From contig JAHLLB010000011.1 in NCBI GenBank assembly GCA_020444425.1, positions 46,475 to 110,474 on the forward strand: DNA of 64,000 nucleotides, in the 5' to 3' direction. Within the stretch, counting starts at the first letter, position 1; each line of letters opens with the position of its first letter. The translations under genes were made by a program, and so were the position numbers. The stretch comes from a bacterium. GTDB lineage: Bacteria; Electryoneota; Electryoneia; Electryoneales; Electryoneaceae. The notes beneath the pieces are model-generated. The model saw only the letters and a list, made by a program, of their open reading frames with translations, ran no database searches and was not told the origin of the DNA. Below are positions 9,701 to 17,806 of the stretch, one piece after another.

Positions 9701-11580
9701 TCGCGGCCTCGGACCAGACCCCGGAAATCTTCCAGGTGATTCTCTACGGTCCGACCATGCACCCGACCCAGAGCGGTAATGGGCGCATCCTGTTCCAGTA
9801 CCAGGACGTCACTCCGGTGACCAGCAACAGCACGGACAACGACTACATCACGGTCGGCATTGAGAGTCCTGACCAGTTAAGCGGCGTCGAATACGTCTAC
9901 TGGGATTTCTACCGCGCCGGCGCGGAAGCGATTGAGCCGGAGCGGGCGATCTTGCTGACGGATGACCTCACCTCGTCGGCGTCCTATTCAGAGGGCAGCA
10001 TCACGCCGGATGAAATCGACGTTACGCTGCAGGGAGTGGACGAGACAGAGGTTCCGATTTACATCGAGAACGTTGGCGATGAGAACCTGATCTGGGTGGT
10101 AAGCACCGGGTACGGTTCAGCGCCGGACAACGTGACTCGCAACAACCACCTGCCGATCGAGTCCGACTGGAACCTGATCGATGCGATTTCGCCGAAGGAC
10201 AGTTGGGGTTATTACTGGCTGAGCGACGAAGAAGAAGGCGCGGAATACGACTGGATCGAACCGCCCGCGGATGCTCTGGTCATGACCGGGGACGATCTCC
10301 GAATCGGTGATCTGGACGACGGTTATTTCCGCGGCGTCAAGATGCCGTTCCCGTTCGAATTTTACGGCAGCTACTACGATTCGGTCTATGTCAACCCGAA
10401 CGGCTTCCTCGCCTTCCAGGGTGACCTGGACCTGGATTACGGCACCAACCAGAACCGGATCATCCCCAGCACCTGGGCCCCGAACCGTTACAATCCCGCC
10501 GCGTTGGTCATGGCCTGGTGGGATGATCTCAACATGGATCTTGGCGGCGAAGTCAGCGTATGGACTGGTGTTGAGGATTCCGTACTGGTCACATGGGACG
10601 ATGTGTACGCCGACAACGGAACCGGCCCGTACACGTTCCAGGCGTTAATTTTCAAGCACGGCTGGATCAAGCTGCAATACGAGGACATGGACGAAACCAA
10701 CCTGCTCAGCGCGTCCATCGGCATTCAGAACCATGACGCCGAACACGGGCTGGAAATCTGCATGCAGGAACCGTTCATGGAAGATCAGCTCAGCCTGATG
10801 ATTGCCTACGACCTGACGTGGCTGGATACCGGTAACGATTTCGGGATTCTCGCTCCTGGTGAGACGGACACCGCCATCGTGCTCGCGTTCTCGGATGATC
10901 TGCGCATGGGAACCTTCGAGGGACACGCCATTGTGCGCATGAATGACAGCGACACACCGGTGTCTTATGTGCCGCTGCATGTCAACGTGGAAGGTGTCGG
11001 CGCGGTCCCGGACGTGGCGGAGATCGACGATCTGCACGTACCGTTCGGGTTCCCCTTCGAACCGTTCCCGCTGGATGATTACGTCACCGACGACGTCTGG
11101 GGCTCGGATCGCATCCGCTGGTCAGTCAGCGGCAACACCGATCTGAACATCAACGTTTTCGAGCGCACGTTGTACATCGAGAAACCGAACATCTTCTGGG
11201 AAGGGGCGGAAGAGGTCACCTTGACCGCCACCAACCCTGAGAATAACGCAGATTCGGAGACGATTACGATCTCGGTCGGGTCGGTCAGTGTGGACGAGGC
11301 CGATGATGGCCTCCCGCGCGAATTTGCGGTGGGTCCACTGTACCCGAACCCGTTCAACCCGTCCGTGACGATGGAAGTTGCCTTGCCGGAACCGTCCGGG
11401 ATTACCGTCGCGGTGTATGACGTTCTCGGCCGTCTGGTTCAGACGATTTCGATGCCGGGACAGGCTCCGGGCTACCATCGTGTGATCTGGGACGCCGGTT
11501 CGCGTCCGTCCGGGGTGTACTTCCTGCATGTGCAAGCCGCAGGCAAGCAGCAGGTTCGCAAGGCCGTGTTGATGAAGTAA
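6787..11580 (+). CDS. Giant surface protein: C25 (gingipain)-like domain, beta modules, type IX sorting domain
   Basis: The product of 1597 aa starts at the ATG at 6787, which has AGGAG seven bases upstream; an earlier in-frame GTG at 6745 is less likely. A signal peptide is followed by a peptidase-C25-like region (about 155-500). Its landmarks are an I-G-R-F segment, NYRGYYG (Y372-Y373 where gingipains have the catalytic His), TITCGTG with a possible nucleophile Cys400, and a closing GDPALRMW. A CARDB-like domain follows, then two copies of a beta domain with the pattern FPFxxYGxxYDxVxxNxNG. The last ~90 residues form the sorting domain (YPNPFNPS to the terminal Lys). It is probably exported and cell-surface attached. 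Peptidase activity is uncertain because of the missing His. Confidence 0.88.
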   Translation: MTRRARGALILLAMLFLLPVLSFARDDDQKPSPDPFYDVERLPNGLRAKVSLATLTDSTTISAMIAAPAGHGVTALLTAGSGVEAAVAEPINFRGITLYPLQVRPAPGHGWSGDDIAVVEAQFTQAGLDNIGEPVRVSEQTARWIERAVLNSEELDMETVAPVGRILIVVQDDAQIVGALEPYIAWKRQQGYRISIAHPSDNTDPYAIKNEVTAEYFSDNPVPLEYVLMIGDHDSNSQVRMVGYRYDNNFNSNHTDNWYVTMDGRLPVPDVAIGRFSVRELNQLRIGVNKTLAYERDGELDDESWIRHAALTAGSNSGISVLQTNQSIRWMFDEQDFAVDTLWWTMPNGGMIPTFIHNQIEEGVGFVNYRGYYGMSGWDNNDLIGLNNVGKLPVVVTITCGTGLWGTEDESISEGFFRAGSVNEPVGGVACIGTGTTDTHTRFNNVIDAGVFEALLSYNMRSLGWALVHGKMRLAEAYNGTSDSGWIIRFVNWNNLIGDPALRMWLNAPVEPTVTHTPSLRPGSNFVDVQVSLPGDWPDMIWATVASQDTVLDSRSFVSDGRVRLQLPDLDPDDTITLTVVGDDVLPYQAVLPIVAEANDVEVTGVIVDDNGDGIPNAGETVTLDLELTNQGSATISAGQATVSSIDPRVESIGTTTFDFPTIGVGQTVTVTNAVTLTISGWAPDGCYPAVTASFPGDIQSSIPLEVIAWELDAESSFAWTDSTSDRRIFPGESGEVAFPVKNYGRADATGLQASLYFDDARFSVLNNPVTFADVGADSSRDNLTVPFLVQLTDQARVGELVPVVVHFEDAAGAVDSVEAVFIPADPRAAGATGPDLNYGYWAVDDEDVELIRPEYDWYDNILPINNVGLEDNYSGGAYQYGEEDASMVMDLPFPFVYYGEVYDEVTINTNGWIALGNKSTIILFRNWPIPNPMGPPAMIAPFWDDLHTGTSGVYASYDALTDRFIVTWDCLAASDQTPEIFQVILYGPTMHPTQSGNGRILFQYQDVTPVTSNSTDNDYITVGIESPDQLSGVEYVYWDFYRAGAEAIEPERAILLTDDLTSSASYSEGSITPDEIDVTLQGVDETEVPIYIENVGDENLIWVVSTGYGSAPDNVTRNNHLPIESDWNLIDAISPKDSWGYYWLSDEEEGAEYDWIEPPADALVMTGDDLRIGDLDDGYFRGVKMPFPFEFYGSYYDSVYVNPNGFLAFQGDLDLDYGTNQNRIIPSTWAPNRYNPAALVMAWWDDLNMDLGGEVSVWTGVEDSVLVTWDDVYADNGTGPYTFQALIFKHGWIKLQYEDMDETNLLSASIGIQNHDAEHGLEICMQEPFMEDQLSLMIAYDLTWLDTGNDFGILAPGETDTAIVLAFSDDLRMGTFEGHAIVRMNDSDTPVSYVPLHVNVEGVGAVPDVAEIDDLHVPFGFPFEPFPLDDYVTDDVWGSDRIRWSVSGNTDLNINVFERTLYIEKPNIFWEGAEEVTLTATNPENNADSETITISVGSVSVDEADDGLPREFAVGPLYPNPFNPSVTMEVALPEPSGITVAVYDVLGRLVQTISMPGQAPGYHRVIWDAGSRPSGVYFLHVQAAGKQQVRKAVLMK

Positions 11581-11615
11581 TGCCATCCCGAACCGTCATC
11601 AGATCTAACAACAAA

Positions 11616-11642
11616 GGGGCCACATCGTGAGGATGTGGCCCC
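11616..11642 (+). terminator. Hairpin downstream of the C25-like gene
   Basis: A perfect 11-bp stem (GGGGCCACATC / GATGTGGCCCC) closes a 5-nt loop 36 bases after the stop codon. The following sequence, CGATTTGTA, is only weakly T-rich, so termination efficiency is uncertain. Confidence 0.55.
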
Positions 11643-11706
11643 GATTTGTATCCGGTAATGTGATCCGTGCGGTTCAGTTCGTGGGCAATCGCCAATCGGC
11701 AAGTGC

Positions 11707-11828
11707 GTCATTCCGAACGGAACGAAGAGAAGTGAGGAAGATCCAGCTTCGAGAGGATCGAAATGTGGTGGTTTCCTCTGCGAATCTGGCTCTTCTTCAG
11801 CCGCAAACAGACGCGGCTTCAGAATGAC
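11707..11828 (-). repeat. Dispersed ~120-bp repeat, copy A (inverted)
   Basis: Read on the minus strand it starts GTCATTCTGAAGCCGCGT, passes through GAAGAAGAGCCAGAT, and ends TTCGTTCCGTTCGGAATGAC. Three other copies lie on the plus strand at 32587, 35402 and 59021. The ends are inverted repeats of each other (GTCATTC/GAATGAC). All copies are intergenic. Confidence 0.8.
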
Positions 11829-11881
11829 ATCCTCTCGGCATCGAGCTGAATTTGTCAGTCTGCGTCACGATGCCGCTGAGA

Positions 11882-12811
11882 TCAGTCGTCCTTTTTCTCC
11901 CGTCCCTTCGGCACGATAACCTTCAGCGCCTTCGGTTTCACCTCGATCACCACATCCTTGTCCGCGTCCATCAATTCGCCGTCCACCTGTACTTTACCCG
12001 CTTGCTCGCGTTGAACGGTCATTTTCTTGAATTGCCATGTTTTCAGCTCGGGAATCTTGCTGATCGACCCGTCAAACAGGCGCCGGATCTGGAGCAGCAG
12101 TTCATGCGGCTCCATCCGCGGCACGGCGACGAGAGTCAGCAAACCATCATCCGCACGCGCTTCCGGCGCGATCTTCGCGCCGCCGCCGTACTGTGTCAGG
12201 TTGGCCGCCGTCAGTAGCAGCGGCTTCTCGATGTGGATTTCCTCGCCGTCCAGGTTGAGATGGTAATCCTGCGGTTCGTACGTGAAATACTTGTAGATCC
12301 CGGCGAACACATACGGCGCAATCCCGCGGATCGGCATCTTCTCAAAATCCGCCACCAGCTCGGCATCCCAGGCCAGGCTGGCGGTCACGAAGAACGGGTG
12401 ATCGTTGACAAACCCGACGTCGATTTCCATCACCTCGCCTTTGATCAGCGCCTTTGCCGCCTTCTCCGCGTTGTTCGGAATGTCGAAATGCCGGGCGAAA
12501 CCATTCCCGCTACCCGCCGGTAACACGGCCAGTTTCACGTCCGTGCCGATCAGCTGCGCACCGAGGGTGTTGACCATGCCGTCCCCACCGATCACGATGA
12601 CGGTGTCGACATCACAATCCATCGCGCGCCGGATCTTGCCGACGCCGTCCTCGATGTTCCGGCTTTCCTGGTAGGTCAGGTTGATGTCAGGAAAGCTGTC
12701 CCATGGTTCCCGCAACGCATTCAGGATGTCGCTGGGACGGAATCCTACCCCGGACTGCGGGTTGAAGATTGCGAGCACGTTGCGCGTTGCGCGGCTGCTT
12801 ATTTCGGTCAT
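11882..12811 (-). CDS. Diacylglycerol kinase-family lipid kinase (YegS/DagK type)
   Basis: The 309-aa product has the ATP-binding motifs of soluble lipid kinases: NPQSG near residue 17, GGDGMVN at 75-81, and PAGSGNGFAR at 98-107. A C-terminal beta-rich domain contains VQVDGE, as in YegS and DgkB. It probably phosphorylates a diacylglycerol-like or sphingoid lipid at the membrane; the exact substrate cannot be read from sequence. The length is normal for the family. It is transcribed away from the tRNA and lies alone between hairpins and repeats. The ATG has only a weak upstream AGGT. Confidence 0.9.
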   Translation of the reverse strand: MTEISSRATRNVLAIFNPQSGVGFRPSDILNALREPWDSFPDINLTYQESRNIEDGVGKIRRAMDCDVDTVIVIGGDGMVNTLGAQLIGTDVKLAVLPAGSGNGFARHFDIPNNAEKAAKALIKGEVMEIDVGFVNDHPFFVTASLAWDAELVADFEKMPIRGIAPYVFAGIYKYFTYEPQDYHLNLDGEEIHIEKPLLLTAANLTQYGGGAKIAPEARADDGLLTLVAVPRMEPHELLLQIRRLFDGSISKIPELKTWQFKKMTVQREQAGKVQVDGELMDADKDVVIEVKPKALKVIVPKGREKKDD

Positions 12812-12997
12812 GGTGAATCTACCTGGTATCTACCCTGGGGGACGGTCGCCATGCTGTTGTGTCTAAAGATAAGCGGAGGGCGGGAACGGGTTGCATGGAA
12901 TTTCAACGCCCATCGTGGAACCCGGGAGCCATCGAGTGTAACACACCGGTCGGCATCACGATCGTCCATGAGGCCACAGTTTACGCCGGAGCCGTGG

Positions 12998-13026
12998 TTG
13001 ACTCCCCGCGCGCATCCGTTTAGTTT
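12998..13026 (+). promoter_or_regulatory. Possible sigma-70-type promoter for tRNA-Arg
   Basis: TTGACT (12998-13003) and TAGTTT (13021-13026) are separated by 17 bases and end 24 bases before the mature tRNA. The -35 match is good and the -10 match is weak. The position is what makes it plausible. Confidence 0.35.
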
Positions 13027-13050
13027 CCGTGGTTGCTGCAGGATTGATTT

Positions 13051-13124
13051 GCCCGCGTAGCTCAGTTGGATAGAGCGTCTGCCTCCGGAGCAGAAGGCCG
13101 TGAGTTCGAATCTCGCCGCGGGTA
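13051..13124 (+). tRNA. tRNA-Arg(CCG)
   Basis: A complete cloverleaf can be drawn. The 7-bp acceptor stem (GCCCGCG with CGCGGGT) has a G-U first pair. The D-arm contains AGCTCAGTTGGATAGAGC. The anticodon stem TCTGC/GCAGA encloses CTCCGGA, giving anticodon CCG at 13085-13087, which reads CGG arginine codons. The T-arm GTGAG-TTCGAAT-CTCGC is normal. The discriminator base is A13124 and CCA is not encoded. An intrinsic terminator follows directly. Confidence 0.97.
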
Positions 13125-13132
13125 CTTGAACC

Positions 13133-13168
13133 AGGGCCTTGCGTACTACGCAGGCCCTTTTTTCTTTC
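13133..13168 (+). terminator. Intrinsic terminator of tRNA-Arg
   Basis: GGGCC-T-TGCGT and ACGCA-GGCCC form a ten-pair stem with a single bulged T and an ACT loop, followed directly by TTTTTTCTTT. It begins nine bases after the tRNA. Confidence 0.9.
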
Positions 13169-13390
13169 CTGTCCGATCTTCTCACCTCTTCGATGATTCT
13201 CCATCACGGACGAATCCTCAGTCCACAGCAATAATGGCACTTAGTCGTCAGCAGACGGGTTTATGAACTATTGCTCCCATCTCGGTTGATGAAACTCCTG
13301 CCTGTACAATTCGCGGACTTTCTCAGTTACAATTGACCTTGAACCGTTGCAGAAACTTTCGTCAGGTCCGATTCTATCGTTCGATTTGGT

Positions 13391-14665
13391 ATGGCAGCGA
13401 ATGCACATACATCAGGCGTAACACCCCTCCCCAGGCTGGTTTCGGCCTTGCTTGCAGGACTCTGCCTTGCTATGGTGATTGTGGCGCACGCGGGTCCGAT
13501 CCCCGAGATCATCAGGATTTATGGCGGTCGCGACGACGAGCTGAGCAAAGATCTCATCCTGACCCATGATGGCCGCATTCTCACCACCGGCTGGACTGAA
13601 TCACACGGCGACACCCTTGGCGATCTGCAGGTAATGGCGATGGGGCTCGCCTGTGATTCGATGTGGTCGATGACGGCTGGCGGAACTGGCGGGCTGGAGA
13701 AGGGCAAGGAGATCGTGCTACTGCCCGGCGAAGGTGTTCTGGTTGCCGGATACACCGAATCCGTCCCCAATGACCACCGCCAGGGGTATCTGCTCCGTAT
13801 TGGGCTTGATGGCAATCTGGTGTGGTCGCAACAGCTCGGTGGTACTGGCCGGGACGGGTTCTTCGACCTGGCACCCCTCGCCGATGGCACCTTCCTCGCA
13901 GTGGGCGATTATCAGGTCGACCCCTATCGCGACGGTTGGCTGTATTGCTTCACAGCATCCGGCGATTTCGTCTGGCAACGTTTTGTCGGCACTGACCGCG
14001 ACACACGTCTGTTCACCGCCTGCCAGTTGGTTGATGGCAGCATCATCTGTGCCGGCTGGAGCCGCCCGGCACTACCCGGAACCATCCCGGACATACACCT
14101 CTTTGCGTTGACAGAATCCGGTGATCCACTCTGGGACCGAATATTCGGCACCGGCGAACAGGACATCGCCCGCCGCGTGCGTCCACTGGCGACCGGCGGA
14201 TTTGTCATGACCGGTGAGTCTGAATTGCCGGAGGATGAGGGCGCGGAACAGATTGTGATCGCCCGTTTCCAGGCTGATGGAACGCTGGTCTGGGGGTTGG
14301 CCTGCGGGAACGAGTGGTTGGATCAGGCGAGCGACCTCGCGATTGATCAGGACCACGCTGTGTATGTCGTTGGTACATCCGAAGTCAACGCCGAGCACGA
14401 AACAGACGTCATGTTGATCCGCGTCACCCTTTCCGGCGAATTAACCTGGTTCAGCACGCACGGCAGCGATGCGGATGATCTCGGCCGCGGAATCGTGATC
14501 GACCCGTTCGGCCGATTGTTTGTCACCGGGCAGACGCATCATCGTTTCGCCATTCACCGCACGGACAATTTCATCGCCCGTGTGCTCGACTCCTACCTGC
14601 CGGGTTCGCAACCGGCGTTTCTCAGTTCGTTCGACGATGCGGGAATAGAATTCCGGCGGCGTTAA
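13391..14665 (+). CDS. Exported beta-propeller-like protein of unknown function
   Basis: The 424-aa product has a signal peptide (hydrophobic stretch about 17-33, cleavage near AHA-GP). It then has about seven repeats of roughly 50 residues with the pattern G(G/F)xxxxGxTES...(D/G)xxLxRxxxDGxxxWxxxxG. This resembles the SBBP/delta-60 type of secreted beta propeller, which often mediates binding on the cell surface. There is no sorting domain; it ends in a short basic FRRR tail. It stands alone between the tRNA and a convergent sorting-domain gene. Function is not recognisable. Confidence 0.78.
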   Translation: MAANAHTSGVTPLPRLVSALLAGLCLAMVIVAHAGPIPEIIRIYGGRDDELSKDLILTHDGRILTTGWTESHGDTLGDLQVMAMGLACDSMWSMTAGGTGGLEKGKEIVLLPGEGVLVAGYTESVPNDHRQGYLLRIGLDGNLVWSQQLGGTGRDGFFDLAPLADGTFLAVGDYQVDPYRDGWLYCFTASGDFVWQRFVGTDRDTRLFTACQLVDGSIICAGWSRPALPGTIPDIHLFALTESGDPLWDRIFGTGEQDIARRVRPLATGGFVMTGESELPEDEGAEQIVIARFQADGTLVWGLACGNEWLDQASDLAIDQDHAVYVVGTSEVNAEHETDVMLIRVTLSGELTWFSTHGSDADDLGRGIVIDPFGRLFVTGQTHHRFAIHRTDNFIARVLDSYLPGSQPAFLSSFDDAGIEFRRR

Positions 14666-14695
14666 TCTGATTATCGGGAAGCGGGGCAGAATAAA

Positions 14696-14731
14696 AACCG
14701 GGGACACGTTCTTGCGAACATGTCCCCGGTT
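14696..14731. terminator. Hairpin between convergent genes
   Basis: AACCGGGGACA (14696-14706) pairs with TGTCCCCGGTT (14721-14731). After one mismatch, four further inner pairs close on a TTGC loop. It sits between two gene ends and could serve both strands; T-tracts are short. The same CCGGGGACA hairpin type recurs at 42304-42335 and, in related form, at 59175-59198. Confidence 0.6.
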
Positions 14732-14771
14732 GGTTTTGCTCAAGACTGGTGTCACGTGGACACCGCCAAGC

Positions 14772-16784
14772 TTACTTCATCAGCATCATCTTGCGGGTAG
14801 CGGAGAATTCACCGGCGTTCAGCTGGTAGAAATACAGACCGCTGGCGAGGTTCGCACCGTCAAAGGTGAGGCTCTGGTGACCGGCAGCCATCTGGCCGTT
14901 CTTCAGCGTCATGACCTGCTGGCCAGCAACGTTGTAGACGGTCAGGGTGACGTCCGCTGCGTGCGGCAGCGTGAAGTCAATCTGCGTGGTCGGGTTGAAC
15001 GGGTTCGGATAGTTCTGATCGAGGCTGAACTCGAGCGGCTGTGTCGCCGTCGGTTCACCAACCGTGGTCGCGCCGAACCAGTTGACCACATTGCCCATCA
15101 GGGTCGTGAACTGCGGCGTGATGAACGGCCAGTCCGGATTGGTCCAGTCAAGGGTATACTCAACGTCAAAGCCGAGGAAGACGGTCTTGCCGCCCCAGGC
15201 GTTCTCGTAACGGATACCGTTGACATAACCGAGGTCCGCACCTTCAAAGATGGTTTCGGTTTCGGACACACCGGTGACCGCTTCCGGCCAGCTTTCCGCA
15301 TCCGGATCCTCGAACTCGAGCATGTACGGATCATCCGCGAAGTCGTCCGAGATCGGGTCGTCCGGGATACCGTAGAACTGTGAGTCACCCGGGTTGTCGA
15401 GGTCGTTGCGTGCTTCCTGGATACCAAAGACATCATACGCAAAATCGCCGGCGGCGAAGCTGGGTTCTTCCGGTTCCGCGTTTGCGAAGAAGTAATCCTG
15501 GTCAGCGTAGAAGAAATTACCGCCACCCATCAGGTACGGAATGTACGCGTTGCCCGTGTAGTCGCGGCTCGGAACAGAACCCGCGCCCCAACCAACGACG
15601 ATCACGGCGTTCCAGTCGGAAGTCGCCAGCAAGTACTCATCAATACCCTTGTTGTCGTCGACATCGTAGAACGAGTAGTAGATGCCGGCGTTCACGAGCG
15701 CGTAACGCATCTCGTAGGTGAAGTTCGACTGATGATCGATGAGGAGGATATCAGCATCCAAGCCAACCTGTTCGATGATATCGAAATTCATCTGGCTGTC
15801 TTCGTTGCTGTTTTCCTGGCCTTCATCGTCGACGGCCCAGATCCAATAGCTGATCATGTCACCGACCGCATTGTCGAGTGTGAAGGTGGATTCGAAAATG
15901 CCGTCCTCATCCGGATCGAGCATTTCGTACTGCATCGGAGCGCCACCATTCACCGAGACATTCAGCATCGCTTCATGATCGTCGGTCCAGCCCGCATCGT
16001 CGAAGATGTCGCACGTGATGGTGCATTCCTTCGAACCGTTGACCGTGTTCGGCAGCTGGTTCATGTTGCCAATGATCGGCGGGGCGCCGAGCGGGTAGGA
16101 CACGCCCACACGCATGGCGAGGTCAACGACCGGAGCGGAGGAACCGTACGCACCCCAGGTTTCATCATAGGTGTCCATCCACGGACCACCGAACCAGGTG
16201 TAGGTAAAGCCACGGGCCGAAATGTTGTCCGCCAGCGGCTGCGGCATGCCGTCATCCTGGGTCTTGACCCAGCCGACGATGAACGCGCGGCCGTCGTCAA
16301 TCCAGATCGCTTCGCCGTTGAACAGCTCTTCCTGTTCAAACAGGTACTCACCCCAGTCGCCATCACCGTTGCTCAACTTGTTGAACGGGCCGAACAGGGC
16401 TTCACCCAACGGGCTGACCGGTGAGGTACCACGCAGCGGCGCGCGGCCATCGGCATACATTGCGGCGGCGTCCGGGTTGTATTCCCAGACGAATGACTGG
16501 AAGTTACCCGCCGTGTACCACTGCTGTTCTGCGAAGTGCACCGAGCACGGAGCGAGCGGCTGGAAGTGCACGCACATGGTGTCACCCAGCGCACCGGAGC
16601 TGAGGTAGTAGTCAGTGGTACCATCGCTCATGCGGTTCAGGTACAGACCGTCCCATTCATCCAGCTCGGGGCCGGTCACGCCCTTCGTAACTTTCGTTGG
16701 CTCGAGCAGGTGGATGTCAGTCGCCCACGCCGCCCCAACGGCGATCAACAGCGCCATGCTCATCAATACCAAACGTTTCAACAT
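14772..16784 (-). CDS. Sorting-domain surface protein with GATase1-like Rossmann domain (family member 1)
   Basis: The product is 670 aa and starts at an ATG with AAAGGGG upstream. After a signal peptide (1-22) comes an N-terminal beta domain with [14 protein letters not shown] and FGGPWMD motifs. An Ig-like domain starts near [13 protein letters not shown] (236). A Rossmann-type domain (about 344-560; ILLID...[15 protein letters not shown]) resembles ThuA/class-I-GATase-like folds but has no visible catalytic Cys. The type IX sorting domain covers 585-670 (YPNPFNPTT...). The same order occurs in the proteins at 29911 and 32812. It is the last gene of the six-gene operon, 67 bases after the TPR lipoprotein. 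No enzymatic function can be assigned. Confidence 0.85.
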   Translation of the reverse strand: MLKRLVLMSMALLIAVGAAWATDIHLLEPTKVTKGVTGPELDEWDGLYLNRMSDGTTDYYLSSGALGDTMCVHFQPLAPCSVHFAEQQWYTAGNFQSFVWEYNPDAAAMYADGRAPLRGTSPVSPLGEALFGPFNKLSNGDGDWGEYLFEQEELFNGEAIWIDDGRAFIVGWVKTQDDGMPQPLADNISARGFTYTWFGGPWMDTYDETWGAYGSSAPVVDLAMRVGVSYPLGAPPIIGNMNQLPNTVNGSKECTITCDIFDDAGWTDDHEAMLNVSVNGGAPMQYEMLDPDEDGIFESTFTLDNAVGDMISYWIWAVDDEGQENSNEDSQMNFDIIEQVGLDADILLIDHQSNFTYEMRYALVNAGIYYSFYDVDDNKGIDEYLLATSDWNAVIVVGWGAGSVPSRDYTGNAYIPYLMGGGNFFYADQDYFFANAEPEEPSFAAGDFAYDVFGIQEARNDLDNPGDSQFYGIPDDPISDDFADDPYMLEFEDPDAESWPEAVTGVSETETIFEGADLGYVNGIRYENAWGGKTVFLGFDVEYTLDWTNPDWPFITPQFTTLMGNVVNWFGATTVGEPTATQPLEFSLDQNYPNPFNPTTQIDFTLPHAADVTLTVYNVAGQQVMTLKNGQMAAGHQSLTFDGANLASGLYFYQLNAGEFSATRKMMLMK

Positions 16785-16851
16785 ACTTCACCCCTTTCGT
16801 TGTACGACGTGATGTTACCATCACGACTTCCGGAACTACTTCCGTTGCTTG

Positions 16852-17781
16852 TTACTGTAACTCGTTCAACTTTTCCTGCAGAGTAATCAGGAATTCTCCG
16901 TAGTTCACCGCGTAATAGTAGGTGACAACGTACGAATCGCCTTCTGCAGGAATTGGATTTCCTTTGAATCGAACAGCGTCTCCCGTGACATCGTATCCCG
17001 TGATCTCGAAAGTTATGTCATCCTGCATGACAGAAACAGGATAAACAAGATTCACGATCGGGAGATCGAGTTGTGCAATCCCATCAAGGTGCGTGTTCTG
17101 TAGCAATGTGACGTCAACCGCCTCGTCGGGAACTTCGACGATCACCCCCGCATTCTCCAGCGCCGGGATAAACGCGTTGTCGTCAACATCATCCAGCACA
17201 ACCATCACCTCGCCATACTCACCCTGACCGTACCAGGCCATCGCTTCGAGCAGCTTGACCGAGTCCATGTCAAAGCCCGGCAGCCAGCGATGGGTCGGGT
17301 TTGCCATGTCCGCCCAATACTCCTGGGCGGCCTGTGCCTCTTCGACAGCCATCTCGAAGTCCTGCGTGCTCAGGGCAACGCTCGCCTTGCCTGCGCAGGC
17401 TTCCGCAAACAGAGCGTCCACATCCGTGGCTTCCACTTCGCCGGTTTCAATCAGCACCGCTCCCAGTGTCAGCACGTTTGACAGGTTTCGTTGCGCACTG
17501 ATCGGTTCGCGTGAATCGGCGAACGCATAGCCGAGCCCGAGGTACGCTTCGAGGTTGCTGGATTCAGCGTTTGCGGCATCCGCGAACATGTTGAGTGCGT
17601 TATCGACTTCGCCGTTGTTCAGATACTCCCACCCCCGCTCGATCATCAGATCAACGGTCACAGCCGGGCCGGTCGGGATATCGTCACTTTCGGTTGAACA
17701 ACCCACCACCATGAACAGGGCGGTCAACAGGAGCCCGGCGGTCAGGATGCGCAAGGTCAGCCGATGAAAATTGGTCTGCAT
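16852..17781 (-). CDS. TPR-containing lipoprotein
   Basis: This protein of about 309 aa begins at the ATG at 17781, preceded by GGAGG; the ATG at 17796 is less likely because that Shine-Dalgarno falls just after it. The lipobox ends at Cys28 (MVVGC), so it should be lipid-anchored. Helical TPR-like repeats follow (GWEYLNNGEVDNALNMFADA, then an AYLGLGYAF repeat). The C-terminal third is beta-rich and carries no known motif. It lies 25 bases downstream of the 1537-aa surface protein gene in the operon. An assembly or scaffold role at the outer membrane, loosely like SusD-type partners of TonB receptors, is only an inference. Confidence 0.8.
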   Translation of the reverse strand: MQTNFHRLTLRILTAGLLLTALFMVVGCSTESDDIPTGPAVTVDLMIERGWEYLNNGEVDNALNMFADAANAESSNLEAYLGLGYAFADSREPISAQRNLSNVLTLGAVLIETGEVEATDVDALFAEACAGKASVALSTQDFEMAVEEAQAAQEYWADMANPTHRWLPGFDMDSVKLLEAMAWYGQGEYGEVMVVLDDVDDNAFIPALENAGVIVEVPDEAVDVTLLQNTHLDGIAQLDLPIVNLVYPVSVMQDDITFEITGYDVTGDAVRFKGNPIPAEGDSYVVTYYYAVNYGEFLITLQEKLNELQ

Positions 17782-17806
17782 TGTATGATCCTCCATCCGG
17801 GGCTGG